A DNA stretch of 64,000 bases from an uncultured Bacillota bacterium. Its GTDB lineage: Bacteria; Bacillota_I; Bacilli_A; RF39; UBA660. A model generated the notes under the pieces. That model had not been told where the DNA came from. It was given only the letters and a program-made list of their open reading frames with translations, and ran no database searches. The stretch spans positions 87,666 through 151,665 of the forward strand of contig CAJLEF010000002.1 of the NCBI GenBank assembly GCA_905205665.1, given 5' to 3'. The translations under genes and the position numbers were made by a program. This document shows, one piece after another, positions 1-9,187 of this stretch (positions are counted from its first letter, which is position 1; each line of letters begins with the position of its first letter).

Positions 1-1495
1 TAAAAACTTTTAAAACTAAATCTCTTGCCGTATCTACTCTTGTATTTAGTACTTTAATGGATATAGGTGTTTTTTCAAGTTCTTGAACCATATTATATAT
101 AGCTTCTGTTGCTTCACCTAATTCAACAAAGTAGTTATCAGGAATAATAGGTAACTTATAAGAACGAATTTCTTTTTTAGCTTGATTTAATATTTCTTTC
201 ATTTCTTCTAATTGATCTTTTGCTCTTAATTCGTCTTCTTTTAAACTACCAAAAGTTCTTAAGGCTAATTCTAATTTTTCTTCTGTTTTAGATACTTTTA
301 AATTTAAAACTTCCATTTCTTTAGCTAAATGAGAATAAGAAACGGTTTTACTCCGTCCGGCTTCAATTACTTCATCGTATTTTTCATGTTCTTCTTTTAA
401 TTCGGCAGTTATTTTATAAACAATCGAAACATCTTCTTCTGATAAATCATAACTGTATTTTATTTCATCTAATTTTCCTTCTAAAGTATGATTTATTTTT
501 TCTAATTTGGTAATTTTTAGTAAAATAGTTCTTAAAAAATCATTATAAATTTTACGAGATATTTTTTGTTTATCAAATTCATTATAAATAGAGTCAAAAT
601 AATCACTCATTGTTTTTAATTCAAAAATACTATCTTCAATATTTAAAACATTAAGTCTTTGAAAAATATCGGTGATTTTCTTACTAGATTCGGTAATATT
701 GTAAGGAATGTTTAAGTAATCTAAGTTATAACCATCTTTAGTTAAATTTTTAGCCATATTACTAATTTCACTAATTTTTTTAGGTATGACATTTTTGCCC
801 ATGGAAATGATTGTAGGGGCTTCTTCAATGACTAATTTTAAGTTACCAGTTAAATCATCTATGGCTTTAACAATTTTACTAACTTCTTGATAAGACTTTT
901 TATCCATCGCTGATTCAAAGGCACCGAATAATTTATCGACATTTTCAAATTGCAGCTCTAAAGGACTGCTTACTAAAGTATATTCATTTTTATGTTCATT
1001 ATATTTAGTTAAAATAGCCCGATATTTTGCTTTTAATTTAGTAATCGTTTCTCTATTTTTCTCTTCGCTTAAAGTTATTTCTTTGATTTCATTTAGTAAA
1101 AAAATAGCTTTTGTTTTGACAAAGTAGATATCAAGTTCAATATTAGCAAGTTGTTCTTTTAACGCTTTATAATCTTTTTTATTAAAACTATTTTCAGCAT
1201 CTAATAATAAATCGGTAAGGCGGTCCATATCTTCGTTTTTGATTGTATCAAAACGTTTTTGCCATTTAGCAAGATTGCCTTCTAAATCACTTCCTAAAAT
1301 TAAAGGTTCAACTTTTTTAAATTCGGCCATTAAATTAGCTGAAACGATTAAGTTTTTATCTCGTTCTAACTCATCTAATTGTTTTCGATATTTTTTCTTT
1401 TCCCGATTAGATAAAACAAATAAAACAATCGTGATGGTTATGATTGTTAGAAAGTAACACGCAATCCCTAAAATTATAAACAAATCCTTGCTCAT
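1..1495 (-). CDS. ezrA: Septation ring formation regulator EzrA (C-terminus beyond the window)
   Basis: Membrane-anchored negative regulator of FtsZ ring placement, acting at the division site. The first 498 residues are visible: a short extracellular N-terminus, one membrane segment (about residues 6-27), then a long cytoplasmic, Lys/Glu-rich predicted coiled-coil region, which is the spectrin-like EzrA layout. The family is usually about 560-580 residues, so roughly 70 residues are missing past base 1. Translation starts at ATG 1495 with MSKDLFIILG, preceded by a GGGAG ribosome site. Assignment rests on topology, coiled-coil content and overall resemblance, with no single catalytic motif to check. 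Confidence 0.85.
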   Translation of the reverse strand, partial: MSKDLFIILGIACYFLTIITITIVLFVLSNREKKKYRKQLDELERDKNLIVSANLMAEFKKVEPLILGSDLEGNLAKWQKRFDTIKNEDMDRLTDLLLDAENSFNKKDYKALKEQLANIELDIYFVKTKAIFLLNEIKEITLSEEKNRETITKLKAKYRAILTKYNEHKNEYTLVSSPLELQFENVDKLFGAFESAMDKKSYQEVSKIVKAIDDLTGNLKLVIEEAPTIISMGKNVIPKKISEISNMAKNLTKDGYNLDYLNIPYNITESSKKITDIFQRLNVLNIEDSIFELKTMSDYFDSIYNEFDKQKISRKIYNDFLRTILLKITKLEKINHTLEGKLDEIKYSYDLSEEDVSIVYKITAELKEEHEKYDEVIEAGRSKTVSYSHLAKEMEVLNLKVSKTEEKLELALRTFGSLKEDELRAKDQLEEMKEILNQAKKEIRSYKLPIIPDNYFVELGEATEAIYNMVQELEKTPISIKVLNTRVDTARDLVLKVF

Positions 1496-1577
1496 TTTAC
1501 TCCCTACCTTCTATCTATGCTATTATTGTATCATATTTTATAGGAGTTTAAATCCCTAAATTGCAGAGATTGTCAAA

Positions 1578-2270
1578 TTATAGACTACAGTTATCTTTTA
1601 AAGTTAAAGGAATTTGATACTTAACAGGTTCTTTATTTTCTTTTGTAGCTTCAATTTCTACTTGTAAAGCATTTTCTAAATACATCTTACAAGAATGAGA
1701 ATAATGATCAATATTAAACTCGACAGTTTTTAAATACTTTGAAAGAGTAATAGCTTCTCCTTCATAAGTAGCACTTTTAATTTCGGTTTTAGCACCATCT
1801 ACAACTTCATATAATTTACAAGAAATATCTGTATATTTTTCATTAGGATTTTCCCCGCAGTAATCAATATTTGATATGTAAATAGCAGTTTTACTTTTGT
1901 TATAGGCAATACTTCCCGAAAGAGTAAAATCTTTACAAGAAGCATTTAAGGTTTTGAATTCAAATTCACGAGGTATTGTTGCATAATAAATAGCAAGGCC
2001 ACCTAATAGTAAAATTATAGAAATAAGACTTATTAAAAGAATTTTTTTAGATTTCTTTTGCTTTCTTTCTCCTTCTAATAACTCATCTAAATTCATGTTA
2101 TAATCTTCACACATTTGTTTTAAAATAGCAATATCTGGAATATTTTTAGCTGTTTCCCATTTACTAACAGCTTGATAGGTAACGTTATATTTAGAGGCTA
2201 AATCTTTTTGAGTTAAGCCCTCTTTTTTACGTAATTCTTTTATAAAGCGAGACACTTTTTCTGGATCCAT
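1578..2270 (-). CDS. XRE-family helix-turn-helix regulator with membrane-anchored C-terminal domain
   Basis: The N-terminal 65 residues form a classic XRE/Cro helix-turn-helix (GLTQKDLASKYNVTYQAVSK), followed by a basic stretch, one membrane segment (about residues 77-95) and an extracytoplasmic domain of about 130 residues with three visible Cys (CKDFTL, YCGEN, SCKLY) that I do not recognise. The topology suggests a DNA-binding protein that senses something at the cell surface. Start chosen at ATG 2270 because AGGTGG lies just upstream; a longer reading frame to 2324 has no ribosome site. It lies directly downstream of a terminator. Confidence 0.8.
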   Translation of the reverse strand: MDPEKVSRFIKELRKKEGLTQKDLASKYNVTYQAVSKWETAKNIPDIAILKQMCEDYNMNLDELLEGERKQKKSKKILLISLISIILLLGGLAIYYATIPREFEFKTLNASCKDFTLSGSIAYNKSKTAIYISNIDYCGENPNEKYTDISCKLYEVVDGAKTEIKSATYEGEAITLSKYLKTVEFNIDHYSHSCKMYLENALQVEIEATKENKEPVKYQIPLTLKDNCSL

Positions 2271-2323
2271 TTTTCCACCTACTTCTCTTTTCAAAATTTT
2301 ATAATAGAACAAAAACCTCGTCA

Positions 2324-2352
2324 AGAAAAAAGATAATCCATAAGACTATCTT
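2324..2352 (-). terminator. Rho-independent terminator of the 2351-2929 gene
   Basis: On the minus strand AAGATA (2352-2347) pairs with TATCTT (2335-2330), followed by a run of T. The hairpin overlaps the 3' end of the upstream gene and separates it from the XRE regulator. Confidence 0.6.
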
Positions 2353-2929
2353 AGTTTAATAATTCATTAAGTTGCTTTAAAGCTTTTAAGAAAGCTTCTT
2401 CTTTTTCATAAGCAAAGATTTTTTCTTCGACACCACTTTTTTCTTCTGATGAATATGGTATTTTAGGTTCTCCAGGAATAATCTCAAAATTACGAATGTT
2501 AACAACTGGTTCTTTTGGAGTATCTAAAGTGATTTTTTTAACTGGAATCACATCATCTACCATTTCTTCCTTAGTATAATAAATTTCTTTTTGTTTAACA
2601 CCATTTACTAGTTCATCATAACTTATGATGGCATTGTTTTCTTGTTCTTCTTCGTAAGCAGTCAAATCAATAGTAGGTTTTGGACTTTCGTCAATAGCAT
2701 TGATAATACTTTGTAAATCAATATCCTCCTCTTTTTCGATATTCATAGTTAACTCCTTATTATTCTTTTCTTCTTTTATTTCTTCTACATTTTCTTCTTT
2801 TTCTGTTTCAATAACATAAATTAAAGAAACAATTAATATAATTAACGCGATTACAGCAAAATAAAGAACGTAATCAACGATTGAAAGACTACTTAATATT
2901 TGAACGATATCTTTAAAAATATTTATCAT
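2351..2929 (-). CDS. Membrane-anchored acidic protein of unknown function
   Basis: 192 residues. One membrane segment near the N-terminus (about residues 15-38, rich in Leu, Ile, Val), then a strongly acidic, low-complexity cytoplasmic region with many Glu/Lys (EKEENVEEIKEEKNNKE), and a short C-terminal region ending KQLNELLN. I do not recognise a family. The start is ATG 2929, preceded by AGGTGGTAAGT; a GTG nine bases upstream sits inside that ribosome site and is unlikely. It is flanked by terminators on both sides and appears to be transcribed alone. Confidence 0.65.
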   Translation of the reverse strand: MINIFKDIVQILSSLSIVDYVLYFAVIALIILIVSLIYVIETEKEENVEEIKEEKNNKELTMNIEKEEDIDLQSIINAIDESPKPTIDLTAYEEEQENNAIISYDELVNGVKQKEIYYTKEEMVDDVIPVKKITLDTPKEPVVNIRNFEIIPGEPKIPYSSEEKSGVEEKIFAYEKEEAFLKALKQLNELLN

Positions 2930-2960
2930 ACTTACCACCTATTACTAATATAGCAAAATC

Positions 2961-2993
2961 TTAAAAAAATAGCCATCTTATTTGACTATTTTT
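2961..2993 (-). terminator. Rho-independent terminator downstream of the 3023-4243 gene
   Basis: Minus strand AAAAATAG (2993-2986) pairs with CTATTTTT (2972-2965) and is followed by more T residues. Confidence 0.7.
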
Positions 2994-3022
2994 TATGTTT
3001 TAGACATTTTTTTGACAATATT

Positions 3023-4243
3023 TTAATTATTAATATTTAAATGATACGGATTTTCTTTACTACCATCACCTAAAATATTTGTCTTTTTAACAAGAGTGAT
3101 AACCGGTCTAAAAAACAAATTGGTATCTTCTTGAATATCTTTTATTAAAGAACCATTTGACATAACCGCGATGTAGTTTGTTTTACCATTTTCTTTTTTA
3201 TTAGGTGTCATAGTCCACCAAGAACTTTGTAAGTTAGGAAGATATAAATAATAATCCTTATTTTCATTCGTAGTTGCTCCGGCAAACATGACTTCATCCG
3301 CGGTTAAAGTAGCAATTTTTTTAGATAAAGAAGTACCATTACAAGCATTAGTAGGATTTGCTTCTTGAAATAAACGACTATTAGAAAGATATTCTATTTT
3401 GCCATTTTCATCTAAGTTAACGCTGTTATCATAACAATATCTCGTGCTAGCAATATAACTATCATTATCCATTAAAAGTGTATTATAAAACTTTTCTAAT
3501 TCGGTATTTAAATTACTTGTCACAAAATCATTATTACCAAGAGCACTTGTTACATTAAAAGGTATCATTGCTTCAGTAATACTATTTAAAACTAATTTAA
3601 CTGTTTTATCTTCATTTATTTTAACAATGCGCCACATTTGATTGGCAAACATTACATAATTATTTTCAACCTTACCGCGAAAATAATAAACATCCCCATC
3701 TTGTTCTGCTTTTCTTATTAAACCATTTTCTTCTTGACTTTCTAAAATGGTATTATTTTGTAAAATAACACTGGCAAAACTATTATCAATTTCTTCAATA
3801 TCTGTTTCAATTTCAAACGTTAAAGCATTTTTTAAAGGATTTGAAATATCCATAGTATATCGATGTGTTTCTTGTGGTTCAATTTCAATACGACTACCTA
3901 ATAATGTTTTAGAAAATGAAGAAGAAAAACTTTCAAATACTTGATTGTTAGATTTCAAAGTATAACTTGCTTCATCGGCATTTAAAACATTAGTTAATTT
4001 TACATAATAATACTTAGTATCATCAGAATGATTTGTCACTGAAAATTCTATTTTTTCAGTCTCATTATTTACTTTTATTTTGTTGCCATTTATATAATTT
4101 ATAGAAAGTTCTTCTGTTACTAGAGTAAGAGCCTCTCCATAAGTTTGATTTAATCTATATTTACGATATTCAGAAAAAACAAATAAACAAGCAAGGAAGA
4201 TGATAAAAATTATAACCAAAGCGATTATATACTTTTTTTTCAT
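3023..4243 (-). CDS. Single-anchor surface protein, divergent member of the WRIV/TMTP paralog family
   Basis: 406 residues with an N-terminal uncleaved-looking membrane anchor (about residues 2-24) and a large extracellular part. The second half carries the signature shared with the four close paralogs in this window: YYFRGKVENNYVMFANQMWR, then WWTMTPNK, then a C-terminal GDGSKENPYHL repeat-like end. The first half (about residues 35-160) differs from the paralogs and looks beta-rich. Start taken at ATG 4243 with AAGGG nine bases upstream; TTG 4252 and ATG 4249 are too close to it. Function unknown; a surface adhesin or decorated-wall protein is only a guess. Confidence 0.7.
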   Translation of the reverse strand: MKKKYIIALVIIFIIFLACLFVFSEYRKYRLNQTYGEALTLVTEELSINYINGNKIKVNNETEKIEFSVTNHSDDTKYYYVKLTNVLNADEASYTLKSNNQVFESFSSSFSKTLLGSRIEIEPQETHRYTMDISNPLKNALTFEIETDIEEIDNSFASVILQNNTILESQEENGLIRKAEQDGDVYYFRGKVENNYVMFANQMWRIVKINEDKTVKLVLNSITEAMIPFNVTSALGNNDFVTSNLNTELEKFYNTLLMDNDSYIASTRYCYDNSVNLDENGKIEYLSNSRLFQEANPTNACNGTSLSKKIATLTADEVMFAGATTNENKDYYLYLPNLQSSWWTMTPNKKENGKTNYIAVMSNGSLIKDIQEDTNLFFRPVITLVKKTNILGDGSKENPYHLNINN

Positions 4244-4268
4244 GGCCATCAACCCTTCTTATAATATA

Positions 4269-4297
4269 AGTATATTAATTTGACAAAGATATGTCAA
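4269..4297 (-). promoter_or_regulatory. Promoter with embedded inverted repeat for the 3023-4243 gene
   Basis: Minus strand TTGACA (4297-4292), 17-base spacer, TATACT (4274-4269). The -35 is one arm of the inverted repeat TTGACA-n6-TGTCAA (4280-4297), whose core TGACA AAGATA TGTCA closely resembles the operator at 7187-7207, suggesting the same repressor may bind. Confidence 0.65.
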
Positions 4298-4338
4298 TTT
4301 ATTTTGAAGGACTTGACAATTTTTTTAAGCCTTCCATC

Positions 4339-5691
4339 CTAAGCAACAACATAGGGATCGGTCATGGTACCACTTCCTGTAATAGTCACATCAGAGCGAA
4401 TATTGATTACTGGTGTTAAAGAATAATTACTTCCAGAAGTATAGGGATCATCAAATCTTCCAACAGCATCAATGATAAATACATAAATTCCCCAATAAGT
4501 TTTATCAAATGGATTATAACCTCCTACAGGTGTCATGGTCCAAATATTTTTGCCAGTAGTTAGAAAGCATTTATAACAACTTTTTTGATAATTATATCCA
4601 CCATTAAAATCACCACCACCATAGCCAGATAACATTGCTTCATCTGCACTTATTAAACCAACAGGATAAGTTAGTGCCTTATTACCAACGTTTGATGATG
4701 TAATCGTATAAAAATCATTAGTATTTTCACATGACAAACTTGGTGTTCCATGTGAAATTCTTAAATACCCATTATAATAAGTAGTAATCGTACCTGTTCC
4801 AACACCAGACTGCAAATTCAGGGTTGAACGATCACCACAAAAGCCTGTTTCTTTATCTAAATAATTGATATAAGAATTAAGGTTATTTTTAAAAAAATTA
4901 TCATTATTCTGTTTTATAACTGATGAAATCAGCAAACCATGTTGTTTATTTTCTTCATACATATACCCAACATACATATTATTACTATAATTATTAAAAA
5001 AAGAACTTGACATTGCTTGCCTATCATCAGATATTTCCCCATTCTCGTGGGCACTTGTTCCATCATAGATCATTCTTATGGAGCCATTACTATTAATACG
5101 AACAATTCGCCAATAAAAACCTGCGAATTTAACATAATTATTTTCTACCGAACCTCTGTAATAATAAGTTGGCTTTCCATCATAGTCTGTTGTTTCAAAA
5201 ATACCCTTTTCGTGTGATTCACATGATGAATCATCACAAGCTGACTTTGTAAAATCTGGAGTATAACTATTCACTTCAATATTTCCTAAGGTGGTTTTTA
5301 CTGTTTTGGCTGTTTTATTAAAATATAAAGTACATTTAGTTCTTGTATTTGTAGTCGCACTATAATTATGATAATCTCCGATAAATTTCCAACCAGCATT
5401 ATCCCAAGTTGGAACAACGCCATTATTACAATTTGATTTTGTCTCATCTAAAGTGTAACCTGTATTTTGAAGAGGCATATTTCTTGATATAACGCCATCT
5501 ATATAATAAGCAAAATAAATATCTCCTGGATCTTCTACTGTTCCATTGATAACATCAAAATCTTTCCTTTCTTCATAGAAAGCATAACTTTGATAAAAAA
5601 TTACATAACCCGTTATAATGCCAATCATAAAAACAAATACGATTATGGCTATTTTTTTAGGCTTTTTTATTTTAAATTTTTCTAATTTCAT
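4339..5691 (-). CDS. Single-anchor surface protein, paralog B
   Basis: 450 residues. Basic N-terminus and membrane anchor (about residues 14-36), then an extracellular region starting YAFYEERKDFDV. Residues about 45-135 are identical to paralogs C and D (33820 and 36186 genes), whereas the anchor is closer to paralog A upstream. The second half has the family signatures YYYRGSVENNYVKFAGFYWR, FCGDRS, IWTMTPVGGYNP and TGSGTMTDPYVV, with several Cys. It lies 12 bases after paralog A, with GGTGGTGAAAAG before its ATG, so the two are co-transcribed. Molecular function unknown. Confidence 0.8.
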   Translation of the reverse strand: MKLEKFKIKKPKKIAIIVFVFMIGIITGYVIFYQSYAFYEERKDFDVINGTVEDPGDIYFAYYIDGVISRNMPLQNTGYTLDETKSNCNNGVVPTWDNAGWKFIGDYHNYSATTNTRTKCTLYFNKTAKTVKTTLGNIEVNSYTPDFTKSACDDSSCESHEKGIFETTDYDGKPTYYYRGSVENNYVKFAGFYWRIVRINSNGSIRMIYDGTSAHENGEISDDRQAMSSSFFNNYSNNMYVGYMYEENKQHGLLISSVIKQNNDNFFKNNLNSYINYLDKETGFCGDRSTLNLQSGVGTGTITTYYNGYLRISHGTPSLSCENTNDFYTITSSNVGNKALTYPVGLISADEAMLSGYGGGDFNGGYNYQKSCYKCFLTTGKNIWTMTPVGGYNPFDKTYWGIYVFIIDAVGRFDDPYTSGSNYSLTPVINIRSDVTITGSGTMTDPYVVA

Positions 5692-5703
5692 CTTTTCACC
5701 ACC

Positions 5704-7053
5704 TTAACTAACAACATAAGGATCAGTCATAGTGCCACTTCCTGTAATAGTGACATCAGAACGAATATTGATTACTGGACGAAGACCATACGTGCCGTAA
5801 GTATAATTATCATCGATAAGACCAGAACCACCCACAGAAAACAAAAGTGCAAGCCAGTCTGTAAAACCAAATGGATTATATCCCCCAGCTGGGGTTATAG
5901 TACAGAATCCACTTCCAGTTACTAAATAACTGCTGTTATTTGATTTCATTCTAGTATAATAGCCATCAAATACTCCTCCAGCATGACCTGCAAGTACAAC
6001 TTCATCGACTGTGATTAAACCTGTGGGGTAACTTAATTTTTTGTTACCACTTGACGCACTTGCTACGGTGTAATAATCATTGGCGTTTTCACAAGTAAGT
6101 GTTGGAGTACTTTCTGCTACTCTTAAATACCCCTTATTATAAGTAATCACGATTCCCGTTCCGACTCCACTTTGCCGATTTAAATTAGAACGGTCGCCAC
6201 AGAAACCAGCATTCGTATCTAATTTTGAAGCATAACTAGAAAGTTTATCGGTATAAAACTTATCTACATTTGTTTTAATAATTGAAGATGTTCCCGTTCC
6301 ATTAGCTTCACCTGATGTGTACATATAACCTACATACATATTGTTGTTATAATTCGGATTAAATTGACTTGTGCCATATTGTCTATCTTCTGATGCTTCA
6401 CCATTACTATGAGCACTTGTTCCATCATATATCATTCTAATAGAACCGTTGCTATTGATACGAATAATTCGCCAATAAAAGCCCGCAAATTTCACATAAT
6501 TATTTTCTACCGAACCTCGGTAGTAATAAGTAGGATTGCCATCTGTATCTGTTGTTTCATAAATCCCCTTTTCGTGTGATTCACATGTTTCATCATCACA
6601 AGCTGATTTGGTGAAATCTGGAGTATAATTATTTACTTCTATATTTCCTAAGACAGTTGAAACTGTTTTGGAAGTTTTATTAAAATACAAAGTACATTTG
6701 GTTCTTGTGTTTGTTGTGGCACTATAACTTGTATAATCTGTTACTCCTTGCCACGTACTATGATTCCAATTTATTTTTACTCCATTCGTACAATTAGATT
6801 TAGTTTCATCCAAAGTATAACCTGTATTTTGCTTAGGCATTTCTCTTGATATTTCTCCATCAATATAATACGCAAAATAAATATCTCCTGGGTCTTCTAC
6901 CGTTCCATTTATGACATCAAAATTTTTATTTTCCTCATAAAAAGCATAACTTCTACCAAATAAAAAATATCCCAGTAAAAGGCCAATGCCTATTAAAAAT
7001 AGGTTTATACTTGTTTTCTTTATATTCTTAACTTTAAATTTTTCTAATTTCAT
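5704..7053 (-). CDS. Single-anchor surface protein, paralog A
   Basis: 449 residues, first gene of a two-gene surface-protein operon. Membrane anchor at about residues 14-35, then the family layout: NFDVINGTVEDPGDIYFAYY, a variable segment (KINWNHSTWQGVTDYTSY) that differs from the other three copies, ESHEKGIYETTD, WRIIRINSNGSIRMIYDG, FCGDRSNLN, ITPAGGYNPFG, and GLRPVINIRSDVTITGSG. Start is ATG 7053 with GGTGAG upstream; the longer frame to 7155 would run through the promoter region. Divergent from the small XRE gene at 7217, which may control it. Confidence 0.8.
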   Translation of the reverse strand: MKLEKFKVKNIKKTSINLFLIGIGLLLGYFLFGRSYAFYEENKNFDVINGTVEDPGDIYFAYYIDGEISREMPKQNTGYTLDETKSNCTNGVKINWNHSTWQGVTDYTSYSATTNTRTKCTLYFNKTSKTVSTVLGNIEVNNYTPDFTKSACDDETCESHEKGIYETTDTDGNPTYYYRGSVENNYVKFAGFYWRIIRINSNGSIRMIYDGTSAHSNGEASEDRQYGTSQFNPNYNNNMYVGYMYTSGEANGTGTSSIIKTNVDKFYTDKLSSYASKLDTNAGFCGDRSNLNRQSGVGTGIVITYNKGYLRVAESTPTLTCENANDYYTVASASSGNKKLSYPTGLITVDEVVLAGHAGGVFDGYYTRMKSNNSSYLVTGSGFCTITPAGGYNPFGFTDWLALLFSVGGSGLIDDNYTYGTYGLRPVINIRSDVTITGSGTMTDPYVVS

Positions 7054-7116
7054 TTTCTCACCACTATTACTATGCCCATATTTTTCTATTCTAACACGAC
7101 TTATTATGTCATATTT

Positions 7117-7145
7117 ATGATAACATAGTTTATTTTTCAAGACAA
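7117..7145 (-). promoter_or_regulatory. Candidate promoter of the surface-protein operon A-B
   Basis: Minus strand TTGTCT (7145-7140), 17-base spacer, TATCAT (7122-7117). Several ATGACA/TGTCAT half-sites surround it, like those in the nearby operator. Confidence 0.45.
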
Positions 7146-7186
7146 TAGTTAGCATGACATTTCATACCGTGTTTTTTCATACAATA

Positions 7187-7207
7187 CTATGACAAAATAT
7201 GTCATAG
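7187..7207. promoter_or_regulatory. Perfect inverted-repeat operator upstream of the small XRE gene
   Basis: CTATGAC-n7-GTCATAG, perfect 7-base arms, ending ten bases before ATG 7217 and overlapping its ribosome-site region. A -10-like TACAAT lies at 7180-7185. This is the expected place for autorepression by the XRE protein. Confidence 0.7.
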
Positions 7208-7216
7208 GTGAGAGTT

Positions 7217-7426
7217 ATGATTAAAGAATATCGAAAAAAAAGAGGCTATACCCAAGAAAGGCTAGCCGAAGAATTATTTATTTCTACAAGACAATTACAA
7301 CGAATTGAAAAAAATGAAACCAGTACGACACTGGAAACATTAAAAAGAATTAAAAAAATATTAAAAATACCATCTGAAGAAATGGTCCAAATTTTTGAAG
7401 ATAAAGATGAAGTTAAAAACCCTTAA
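7217..7426 (+). CDS. Small XRE-family helix-turn-helix regulator
   Basis: 69 residues, essentially one helix-turn-helix domain: MIKEYRKKRGYTQERLAEEL, then STRQLQRIEKNET as the recognition region and a TLETLKRIKKILKIP tail. Start is ATG 7217 with AGGTGAG upstream; the GTG at 7208 lies inside that site. It is divergent from surface operon A-B and separated from it by a region full of TGACA/TGTCA half-sites, so it is a good candidate for regulating itself and the operon. Its 3' end overlaps recO by 14 bases, convergently. Confidence 0.8.
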   Translation: MIKEYRKKRGYTQERLAEELFISTRQLQRIEKNETSTTLETLKRIKKILKIPSEEMVQIFEDKDEVKNP

Positions 7427-8144
7427 TCTCTTGTAAAAATTGTTTACTTTTTAAGTAAAGACCTGTATAAGAACTATAATAAGCCGTTAGAAAATTATCT
7501 AACTCTTTTTTTATATCATCTTTAATATCTATTTTAGTAATTTTTGATATATCAATATTCATAAATAATTTTAAATAATACAAAGTTTTTTTAGAATATA
7601 AAATCTCATTAGTATAACAATTTTGACAAATCATCCCTCCATTATCTAAAGATAACGTGATTAAATTAGAGGTAGATTTACATTTGACACAAGAATCTAA
7701 GTTTAAGGAAACTCCTAAAAGAGGTAAATACTTCACCTCTAAAATATTAGTTAAGATAGCAGCATCTAAGCCTTGATTCATCTTATTTAAAGTTACTAAT
7801 AAATAATCTAATAATTTTGTTTCGTTACTTTCTTTATATACTTGGGTTGTTAAATCTGTCACATAATTTAAATAACCAATAAGTGTAATATCTTCGTGTA
7901 AGCGAGGATAATTATCAATAACATCAACTTCTTTTAAAATAGAAAGATTATCTTCTTTATAATAGATGTAAAAATAACCATAAGTAAATTTAGAAGTGCC
8001 ACTTCTTAACTTACTTTTCATTTGTTTAGCCCCTTTGGCAATAAGACCAATAAGACCATATTCATGGGTTAAAAGGTAAACTAAAAGTGATGAGTCTTTA
8101 TAATCAATTGTTCTTACAACGAAACCCATCACTTTTGTTATCAT
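7413..8144 (-). CDS. recO: DNA repair protein RecO
   Basis: 243 residues, usual length. Mediator that loads RecA onto SSB-coated DNA with RecR. N-terminal OB-fold starts MITKVMGFVVRTIDYKDSSL with AKGAKQMKSKLRSG; the central zinc site is CVKC near residue 152 and CQNC near residue 172; the helical C-terminus ends KSKQFLQEIKGF. It overlaps the upstream yqzL-like gene by four bases (ATGA), so the two are translationally coupled, as in the Bacillus era-yqzL-recO cluster. Confidence 0.95.
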   Translation of the reverse strand: MITKVMGFVVRTIDYKDSSLLVYLLTHEYGLIGLIAKGAKQMKSKLRSGTSKFTYGYFYIYYKEDNLSILKEVDVIDNYPRLHEDITLIGYLNYVTDLTTQVYKESNETKLLDYLLVTLNKMNQGLDAAILTNILEVKYLPLLGVSLNLDSCVKCKSTSNLITLSLDNGGMICQNCYTNEILYSKKTLYYLKLFMNIDISKITKIDIKDDIKKELDNFLTAYYSSYTGLYLKSKQFLQEIKGF

Positions 8145-8230
8145 AATTCCACATCTTTTCCTTTATATTTTAAATAGTACTTAATTTCTCCTGTTTCTTT
8201 AAATTTATTCCATGCTTCTTTTTTTGTCAT
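8141..8230 (-). CDS. yqzL: YqzL-like small protein
   Basis: A 29-residue reading frame between era and recO, MTKKEAWNKFKETGEIKYYL then KYKGKDVEL. The pattern W-x2-F-x2-TG-x-I-x2-YL-x-YK matches the YqzL family, which sits at exactly this position in Bacillus. ATG 8230 is preceded by a GAAGAG-type ribosome site and the TGA stop overlaps the recO start. Function of YqzL is unknown. Shortness makes the call depend on context and pattern. Confidence 0.75.
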   Translation of the reverse strand: MTKKEAWNKFKETGEIKYYLKYKGKDVEL

Positions 8231-8285
8231 ATTCTCTTCTTCCCTTCTAATATTATCTTGGGAAGAAAGAAACTATTTTATACAA

Positions 8286-9176
8286 TTATTTTAAATTTAA
8301 TTCATCAAAACCTAATTCTTTTAAGAAAGCTTGTTTTTCTTTCCAATTACGAATAGTTTTAACATATAATTCTAAGTAAACTTTTTTACCTAAAAGATTT
8401 TCTAACTCTTTACGTGTTTCGCTTCCAACTAATTTAAGTCTTTCGCCACCTTTACCAATAACAATCTTTTTAATAGATTCTCTATCAACAATGATATCAA
8501 CATTAATATTTACAATATCTTTTTTCTCTTCAAAAGCTGTTGTAACACAGGTAAGAGCATGAGGAACTTCTTCAATAGTTGCATTAAGAAGTTTTTCTCT
8601 TACAAGTTCACTTGCCATAAATGACATAGGACTACTTGTAACCATATCTTCGTCAAAGTAACGAACATTACCAGATAAATACTTTTTGATTACTTCTAAT
8701 AAACGTTCCATATTATCTTTTTTTAAAGCACTAACTGGAACAATTTCACAAAAAGGATATAAATCTTTATAAGCAATAATAGATTCCATAATTTGTTCCC
8801 TTTTTAATTGATCAATTTTATTTAAAACTAAAATAACAGGAATATTATTATTTTTTAAATTTTCTAAAATATATTTATCACCTTTGCCAAGACCAGAAGC
8901 AGCATCGACAACAAGTAAAATAGCATCTACATCCTGCATCATGGCATAAGATTCTTTATTTAAAATTTTACCTAATTTATTCTTAGGTTTAGCGATACCT
9001 GGCGTATCTAAAAAAATGATTTGACTATGTTCATCATTATATATTCCTTGAATAATATTACGTGTCGTTCCCGCTTTATCAGAAATAATAGCCACTTTAA
9101 AATCTAAAATAGCATTTAAAAGAGTACTTTTACCAACATTTGGGCGACCAATAATACTTACAAAACCACTTTTCAA
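8286..9176 (-). CDS. era: GTPase Era
   Basis: Ribosome-associated GTPase needed for 16S rRNA maturation and 30S assembly. About 296 residues: G1 GRPNVGKS, G2 region GTTRNIIQG, G3 DTPG, G4 NKID, G5 VSALK, then a C-terminal KH domain with IVIGKGGERLK. The likely start is TTG 9176 (product MKSGFVSIIGRPNV), with GGGGTGA five bases upstream; GTG 9185 lies within that ribosome site. It follows ybeY by a few bases, as is common, and precedes yqzL and recO. Confidence 0.95.
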   Translation of the reverse strand: MKSGFVSIIGRPNVGKSTLLNAILDFKVAIISDKAGTTRNIIQGIYNDEHSQIIFLDTPGIAKPKNKLGKILNKESYAMMQDVDAILLVVDAASGLGKGDKYILENLKNNNIPVILVLNKIDQLKREQIMESIIAYKDLYPFCEIVPVSALKKDNMERLLEVIKKYLSGNVRYFDEDMVTSSPMSFMASELVREKLLNATIEEVPHALTCVTTAFEEKKDIVNINVDIIVDRESIKKIVIGKGGERLKLVGSETRKELENLLGKKVYLELYVKTIRNWKEKQAFLKELGFDELNLK

Positions 9177-9187
9177 ATTTTTCACCC

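Noticed and set aside
5017..5217. Plus-strand reading frame inside paralog B
   Set aside because: Antisense to a well-supported coding region, without a ribosome site; the same applies to the other antisense frames across the window.
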